Shown here one piece after another: positions 58,001 through 64,000 of a stretch of DNA of 64,000 bases (the stretch's first letter is position 1; each line of letters starts with the position of its first letter). This stretch comes from Euryodendron excelsum. Its lineage: Eukaryota; Streptophyta; Magnoliopsida; Ericales; Pentaphylacaceae. The stretch is taken from contig CM065393.1 in NCBI GenBank assembly GCA_033060915.1, forward strand, positions 5,271,001 through 5,335,000, written 5' to 3'. The notes beneath the pieces are model-generated. The model was not told the origin of the DNA and did not search any database. It saw only the letters and a program-made list of their open reading frames with translations. Position numbers and translations under genes: made by a program.

Positions 58001-60340
58001 ATTGCATTAAAGATGATATTCCATTCTTGTAATGAAATATTGGTCCATGCATGGTGGCTAAACTTAGACTTCAGGGTGGGCATTACGAGTTGTTTAATTA
58101 ATTATTTGATGATAGTTGAGAATTTTAGTTTTAAGGTTTTCCCAATGCTGAAAACAAAAACTTGAAATCGTCTTCGGGTTAGCTGAAAACAAAATGTTTT
58201 CCAGCCACCACCAGAACAGTTTAATGAGCCTAAATAAGCTGTCCTTGAAAGTTTTGAGAAAGTTAACTCGTTTTTTTTTTAAATTTTTAATAGCTTGAAA
58301 TTATGCGTTAAATGTAATAGAACAGTTGAAATTTATGAAAGAAGCAATTTAATTTATTTCCTTTTTTTTTTCCCCTTAAAATGTTAAGATTTGAATGCAT
58401 GTCAACTACTCTAGTAGAGTAACAATATCACCAAGAGATCAAGAAACCAATATTTCGAACTCAAAGGTAATGTTTTCCAACCACATATCCTACCTTAATA
58501 TCACGCATACATTAAAAATGGAAATGTTGTTTTTGTGTCAAGACAATTTCCAAATAATACCAAATTTCCTTTACTATTTTTAATATATATTGACATCATT
58601 TAGAAAAAAATTTGGAGAAATTTTTCAGTAAACTTGGAGCACATAGGTCATCCACCCCATGTGGTGCTCCACACATTCAAAACACGCCATGCGCGCATAG
58701 TGTCATCGGCCCTGTCACGCTGGAGACCATGTTTGGCCCATATCTCTAATCGTTAATGCCCGTTAACATTAAGACATTAGAAATTATACTTCTAATGTTT
58801 TAACTTCTTGCTAGTTGCTAGATCTGAAACATAGATGTTGAATTTTTTGGATTTTAAAGACAAACAATAGAGCTGAAATGAAAATCTGATTCTAGCTCTT
58901 CTTCATTCCATTATTAGGATCGATGGTGATTTATTCTCAAGTAAAGAGGCACTACATTTATAGTAAGATAATTACACTAGACCCACCTATGGTTAGTTTC
59001 AGAAAACGAGACCTTCTCTAGTTCAAAATCTGAACACAGTACCTTCTATAGTATGCTTTTAAAAAAAAAAATTCTAGCTTAGGAATTTGTCATTTTGTTT
59101 CACATCCTCATTTTCCTCTTATCTCTTCTTCTTCTTCTTGTGTTTTTTTTTTTTTTTTTTTTCCGTTTTTTAAAACAATTGAAGCCCTTGAAGGCTTGTA
59201 TTGCAGTTCAAGACCCTCATTTAGATAAGGCGAACCTCGATATTTTTCTAATTTTATTTTTTATTTTGCCCAACAATTTTTTTGCTCTCCATGAAATTTT
59301 GTTTTCGTCTTTCCATCGAAGCTTAGCTCAAGCTGGGTCCTCCATCTTAATTAACCGCCAAGTTAAGCTAGCATCCCAATTCCGTTGCTCAGTTCATTGG
59401 ATTTTCCTTCTATTAAACCTAGTTTTCATTTTTAACATAAGTCAAATGGTGATTTTATTGTCATATTATTATCTTCAAGAAAGAATTAAAATGAACCATT
59501 TTATTTTAAATACTAAATAAATGAGTATTCATGCTCACATGAGAAATATTCAACATGGATTTTATAAAGAGAATTTTTTTTAAAAAAAAAATGCTACCCA
59601 TAATCCTAGTTCTCACGCTATTTCCTCTCTCAATATCTCACTTGTGTCTACGAGTAAAAACTGAAATAGAAGTGTATACAATATTAGTCTTTTACCGAAG
59701 TCCGTTAGTCTATTACTTTACAGCTTAGCATATAAGGTAACCAAGAGTGAACCAGTGGCTGTAAGTCTTTATGTGAAGCGTGAGATTTTCAATTCAATTT
59801 TTTTTTCACGTCTCAAATTATCAGTCTATCATTTTATGAATATAAATAATTTATTTAAGTAATGTGAACAGTGACTGACTGTGCGAAAAGTAGTCAATTG
59901 GAAGGGAAAATAGAAGGGGCCACAATGGCAAGCAAGTGAAATCACAAATGCTAATCTGCCCAGTCCAGTCCAAATAGTAGTTGCCAGAAAACTGATTTGA
60001 GGTAGAGAAGCGTGTTTTTAAAAAAATGTACTTATAGTATGGGCATGAAATTTATTTTAAAATTTTGCAAAAATATTTGAGAAACTTAAATTATTAACTT
60101 TTATATTTTTTTAATAAATTCTAATTAAGTATCTATGGAATTATTCACATAGGTTTTCACTATATTTTCTAAAAGTTTCATTTAAATTTTTTAAAAGTCT
60201 CCTTTAAGTTCTACAAAAGTTTATTAATAAAATTTCTACTAAATTTTTCAAATTATTTTCCGCTTTCCGTTTTCTTATATTTTTTGTATGCATTTTTCGC
60301 TTTTATTTTCCTTAGGTTTCTACTTTCAATTCTTATTTTA
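55079..60340. other. Intergenic AT-rich DNA, no gene seen
   Basis: Contains T runs (55449-55467, 57972-57985, 59142-59162) and TA/CA repeats (56695-56720, 57180-57200). Open frames here are low-complexity, Phe/Leu-rich and lack motifs. No tRNA, rRNA or clear transposon coding sequence was found. Confidence 0.6.
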
Positions 60341-60344
60341 ATAA

Positions 60345-60513
60345 GAGTTTAGTTTTAATGCACTGACAATATATAACTTTTTATAAAAATAATGTACTAA
60401 AATGTAATACGAATTTTTTAAAATTTAAATATAATTTAAAAATATATATTATATTTTAATATTTACTTATATAAAATTTTTTTTTACACTAACAATGTAT
60501 TAAAATTAAACTC
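60345..60513. mobile_element. Small TIR element (MITE, ~170 bp)
   Basis: The left end AGTTTAGTTTTAATGCACTGAC and right end, read on the minus strand as AGTTTAATTTTAATACATTG, are inverted repeats. ATAAG occurs at both outer edges (60341-60345 and 60514-60518). The interior is almost pure AT. Confidence 0.55.
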
Positions 60514-60538
60514 ATAAGAGTTTACGGTACAAACATGT

Positions 60539-60566
60539 ATCTCTCTCTCTCTCTCTCTCTCTCTCT
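60539..60566. repeat. (CT)n microsatellite
   Basis: About 13 CT units; a second tract of about 11 units lies at 60750-60771. Confidence 0.9.
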
Positions 60567-61513
60567 AAAGAGTATTCTTCGTAAATCGCATTCATACCTG
60601 ACCCACTCTCTCTTTCTCTCTAGACTAGTCCTCGTAAGCCTCGTTCATACCTGACTCAAAAAAGTGAGGGAATAGATCTTGGCAGGTGAAAAGAAAAGCG
60701 TGCAACTTTACACAATAAATGAATGTGATGTCCTCAAAACCCCTCCCCCTCTCTCTCTCTCTCTCTCTCTCATAGTCATATGATGATATATTTTTCATTT
60801 CCCATCAAAAACTCTTGCTTTTCTCTTGCTTTTTCCAACATCTATCGATTCCATTTCACTTCAATCTTTCTTTTTTTTTTTTTTGTTGCATTACGTACTC
60901 TCTATTACCCATTCTATTCCTCGGAGTCCGAGATCACTACTTCGCTGCATCTCAACGGTTCGTGTGCTCCAATGCCTCATCGAGCTACAAATTTGCCAAG
61001 AGCCAAAAAAAAAAACACAAAATTTGAATCAGAAAATTTATGGACTTATTTAGTTACCTTATTTTTTTTCTTAATTTCTTTCTATTTTAGCGTGTACCTC
61101 TTATATGGATTTTAGGACATGTTTTCTATTTGTTTACCAAAAGTAAAAAATAAGTTAGTAAAAAAAATCATATGTTACCCAAATAAATTAGCTTGTAAAC
61201 TGATTCAAATAATAGAACTTTTGTAAAGAATGTTATTTTTTCATATAAGCATTTCATCTTAAAATTAAACACATTAAAATAACTTTTAGCTACAAAAATA
61301 ATATTATCGCATAATTCTGATTTTGCTTTTTGTATAACTTTTTTTTATATAAAATTTAGACGTCAATTTATTAAGAGTGAAAGTAGATTTTTTTGATAGT
61401 CCTTGTAACTACATTCATGCATCTTCCTCTCACACCTCTGAAGCATGATATTATATGCAACGGCATGCATATGAGAATTTTATCAACAACCTTATTACTA
61501 TGAAATAAATAAG

Positions 61514-62120
61514 GAGTAATTACCTTTTACCCCTTGTAGTTAGGCCCATTTTGACTTTAACTCTCTATGTTCTAATATGTACGTGACACTTAAATCCCTT
61601 GGTACTAATTCAAAGAAAACCATTAACCTTTTTGTCAAAGATAATGGTTGCATGTGAAAATTATATTTTTTTATATAATTATTTTCTCATCACAGCATAA
61701 CATGGAAATTAAAGAAAACCTAAAGATAAGGAAATCAAAAGCTTAGAAGAGGCATAAACACCATTTTAATGTATAAATTTTACGAGAAAATAGTTTTATT
61801 TAAAAAATAATAATGTCTCTAGTGACAAACAAAATTATTTTCTCATTAAATTGAACTATCCAAATGAAAGAGAACCTAAAAAAAAGACCATGTTGACATT
61901 CTACGTGAGACCCCAATATTATAATTTCATCAGTATGGGTTGAGGGTATGACATTCTATTTTGGTTAGAAAATAATTTCAGCTTAAAAAAAATTAAATTT
62001 CTTTGTGTAGCCATTATTTTTGACGGAAATACTAATTGTTTCACCTTGATCCAAAGCATAGGAATCTAATTGTTACATTTTAAAATATAAGGAACAAATA
62101 GAAAATAGGACTAATTATTC
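61514..62120. mobile_element. Mutator-like MITE with long diverged TIRs (~600 bp)
   Basis: The left arm (GAGTAATTACCTTTTACCCC..., through TTTTTGTCAAAGATAATGGTTGCA at ~61636-61651) and the right arm read on the minus strand (GAATAATTAGTCC..., through CCGTCAAAAATAATGGCTACA) share order and spacing over ~140 bp. No coding frame. The pattern matches plant Mutator-like non-autonomous elements. Confidence 0.65.
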
Positions 62121-62584
62121 TTATGTTGCAATATAATGTTCTCTTAATGCATTTTATTTTATATAAAATCTCTTAAAATCATAACAATACATGATACTGG
62201 ACACTCATCCCCTAAGAAAGTTCTAACTAGTGCAATGTAATCCATTCATGGGGTTCAGTGCAAATTTCAAAATGGAAAAGAAATTTAAGAAACCATTATA
62301 TCTTAAAGGAACAAATTTGCAGTACAATAGTTGTACGAAAAACCACTGTTCGGTTTTACCACTTTGAACGATGAGCCCAATTCAACATAGAGTATCTAGT
62401 TTATTACAATAAACATGATCGTTCTAATGGTCGGACTGAAAAAAGTTGAGTACGACTGTTGCACTTGATTTTTTATCTCACGTGAAAGTGAATGTGTCTA
62501 ATATCTTTTTTTTTTTTTTTTTTTTAAGTTAGGGAAGCCAAACTCCACGCACATTGAATGTAGTGAACTAAGCAAAAATATATA

Positions 62585-63115
62585 GGATTAATTATACTTT
62601 GTGCTTGTGTATTTTATACTAAATTTTACTTTAAAATTTTTCTTTTTATTTCTAACAATTTACTCATTACACTTTTAATTTATTGTAATATTAACTTTCT
62701 GTTTAGAAAAAAAAAAAATCATATATGACATGACAATCATGTGGCCATTTTCATAGAACAAATACATGAAATTTAACCTTTTTTCATCTCCAAAACTGAT
62801 GTGTATCGCACGTGAATAGAATTAAAATTTTTACATGAAATCTAATTATATTATATATATCACAAAATTGATTACACTCATGATTTTAAAGGAATTTGTG
62901 ATAGATTATTGGGAAAGATGCATAATTTTACATCTTTACTATTTGAAAAAAAGTAATGTACTTGTCATATGCGAATATGTTTATTTATTTTCTAAATAAA
63001 AATTAATAGAAGGTTGACATTGCAAAAAGTAAAAGTCTAAGAGTTTAATTGTTTCAAATAAAAGTGAATGTCATAAAGTAATATTTAGTATAAAGTGTAA
63101 AGATACAAAGTGATA
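62585..63115. mobile_element. Mutator-like MITE with long TIRs (~530 bp)
   Basis: Left arm 62585-~62710 (ACTTTGTGC, TATACTAAATTTTACTTTA, AACAATTTACTC, TTAACTTTCTGTT) and right arm on the minus strand ~63115-63000 (ACTTTGTATC, TATACTAAATATTACTTTA, AACAATTAAACTC, TCAACCTTCTATT) are inverted over ~115 bp. Same general class as the element 0.5 kb upstream, but the arms are closer to each other. No coding frame. Confidence 0.7.
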
Positions 63116-63170
63116 TGAAGTCACTTGTGTGAGAGAGAATATGGAGTCAGAGAGGATGTCTTTACTGATA

Positions 63171-63190
63171 GTCTCTCTCTCTCTCTCTGC
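63171..63190. repeat. (CT)n microsatellite
   Basis: About 10 CT units just outside the preceding MITE. Confidence 0.85.
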
Positions 63191-63764
63191 CTAAAAATAC
63201 AAGTTTGGTGTATAAAAATGAAAATTAAAAAAAAAAATGGTTGATTTCAAAGGCCAGATAACAGATTAGTGGACAGCCAAGGGAAGCAAAGGGAAAAAAG
63301 CGGTGAGAGTGGAGAGGGAACTTTTGATGCTGAAATCTAAGTGATTGATTAAAGATAGGGTTAAAGAAAGTGAAAGAAAATAGAAAAGGAAAAGTAGCTC
63401 TCTCTATTCCTCTCTCTCCATGCACGAAAGTATGTTCCCTTGTTTCTTTCCTTCTTTCTTCATCGCATGCAAAACGATGGCACATTAACCCTCTCTCTCA
63501 CACATACAGAGGGAGGCATGCACTTTCAAACAGGAACCAGTTTTCAGACCCAAAAACCAAAAAGAAGAGAAACCAGTTAAAGGGTGCATTGGTTGATAGT
63601 TAAAACTACACGTGAAATTAGGTTGTGTGTGTTTAGTTGTTAGGATTTCTGCTAATATGTTTAAAAAAAATCATGTAATATTAGTGAAGCACTTATGATA
63701 TGTTTGTATTGTTAAGACTCTAATATCTTCATTAAGTCGATAAGCTTCATAAGAAAGATTCTTA

Positions 63765-63965
63765 GGACCCATTTGGCACAGTTTTTTTTTAGTTTTTTTA
63801 GTTTTGTTTTTTTGACTTATAAATAAAAAAACTAAAATTTTTTATTTTTTTGTTTTTATAAGCTAAAGATAAGCAAAAATGCAAAAAAAAAAGAGTCAAA
63901 AAAACTTAGTTTTTTTTTGCTTATAAGCTAAAAAAAAGTTAGATAAAAAAGCTCTACCAAACGGG
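63765..63965. mobile_element. Tourist-like hairpin MITE (~200 bp)
   Basis: Left end GGACCCATTTGGCACAG; right end on the minus strand CCCGTTTGGTAGAGC. TTA flanks both ends (63762-63764 and 63966-63968), the usual PIF/Harbinger target. The interior is T-rich then A-rich, so the whole folds back on itself. Confidence 0.6.
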
Positions 63966-64000
63966 TTATGCAAAAACTTTCTTCCGAATTTTTTATTATA

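Noticed and set aside
59095..59520. 141-codon frame with Phe/Leu-rich start
   Set aside because: It runs through a poly-T tract; low complexity, no motif, no promoter or splice support.

Overview
The window is nuclear DNA of a eudicot plant. The evidence is two intron-containing plant genes with GT-AG junctions, long AT-rich introns, many CT/GA microsatellites, Ty1/copia retrotransposons with a plant tRNA-iMet primer site, LINE and Mutator-like remnants, and several MITEs. I cannot name the species. The amount of transposon DNA suggests a large genome.

Region 1 (1-19536, + strand): the 3' part of a TRANSPARENT TESTA 9 / GREEN FLUORESCENT SEED 9 gene (CLEC16A-like). Eleven exons encode the last ~454 residues. 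The 5' exons lie outside the window or were not recognised. Its introns are swollen by mobile DNA: an antisense LINE end (1-~808), a G43 homopolymer, two degenerate inverted-repeat elements (7.4-9.6 kb), an imperfect tandem duplication (15.1-15.4 kb), and in the last intron a LINE remnant split by a ~2 kb Mutator-like element with a visible 9-bp target duplication.

Region 2 (19537-49315): a 30-kb intergenic block, mostly LTR retrotransposons. Copia-1 (22168-28881, - strand) keeps LTRs, primer site and polypurine tract but has lost its reverse transcriptase domain. Copia-2 (29090-46945, + strand) is an old, inactivated element, broken between integrase and reverse transcriptase by a young Sirevirus-type element (32217-43701, - strand). 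The Sirevirus LTRs are ~1.94 kb and differ by two substitutions and one G-run change. It has full-length gag and pol, an extra third ORF, multiple polypurine tracts, and an unusual ~70-bp-period array of the palindrome GAGTCGACTC. That array occurs in each LTR and again upstream of the third ORF.

Region 3 (49316-53881, - strand): a complete three-exon SMXL4/SMXL5-type gene (Clp-N domain, degenerate ATPase domains, LDLNI EAR motif; ~1043 aa), expected to act as a nuclear transcriptional co-repressor in phloem development.

Region 4 (53882-64000): AT-rich intergenic DNA without a recognisable gene, holding several small inverted-repeat elements and CT microsatellites.

The two host genes are not functionally linked as far as is known. 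The strongest leads for something new are the palindrome array placed both in the LTR promoter region and upstream of ORF3, and the broken nested junctions around the Sirevirus.
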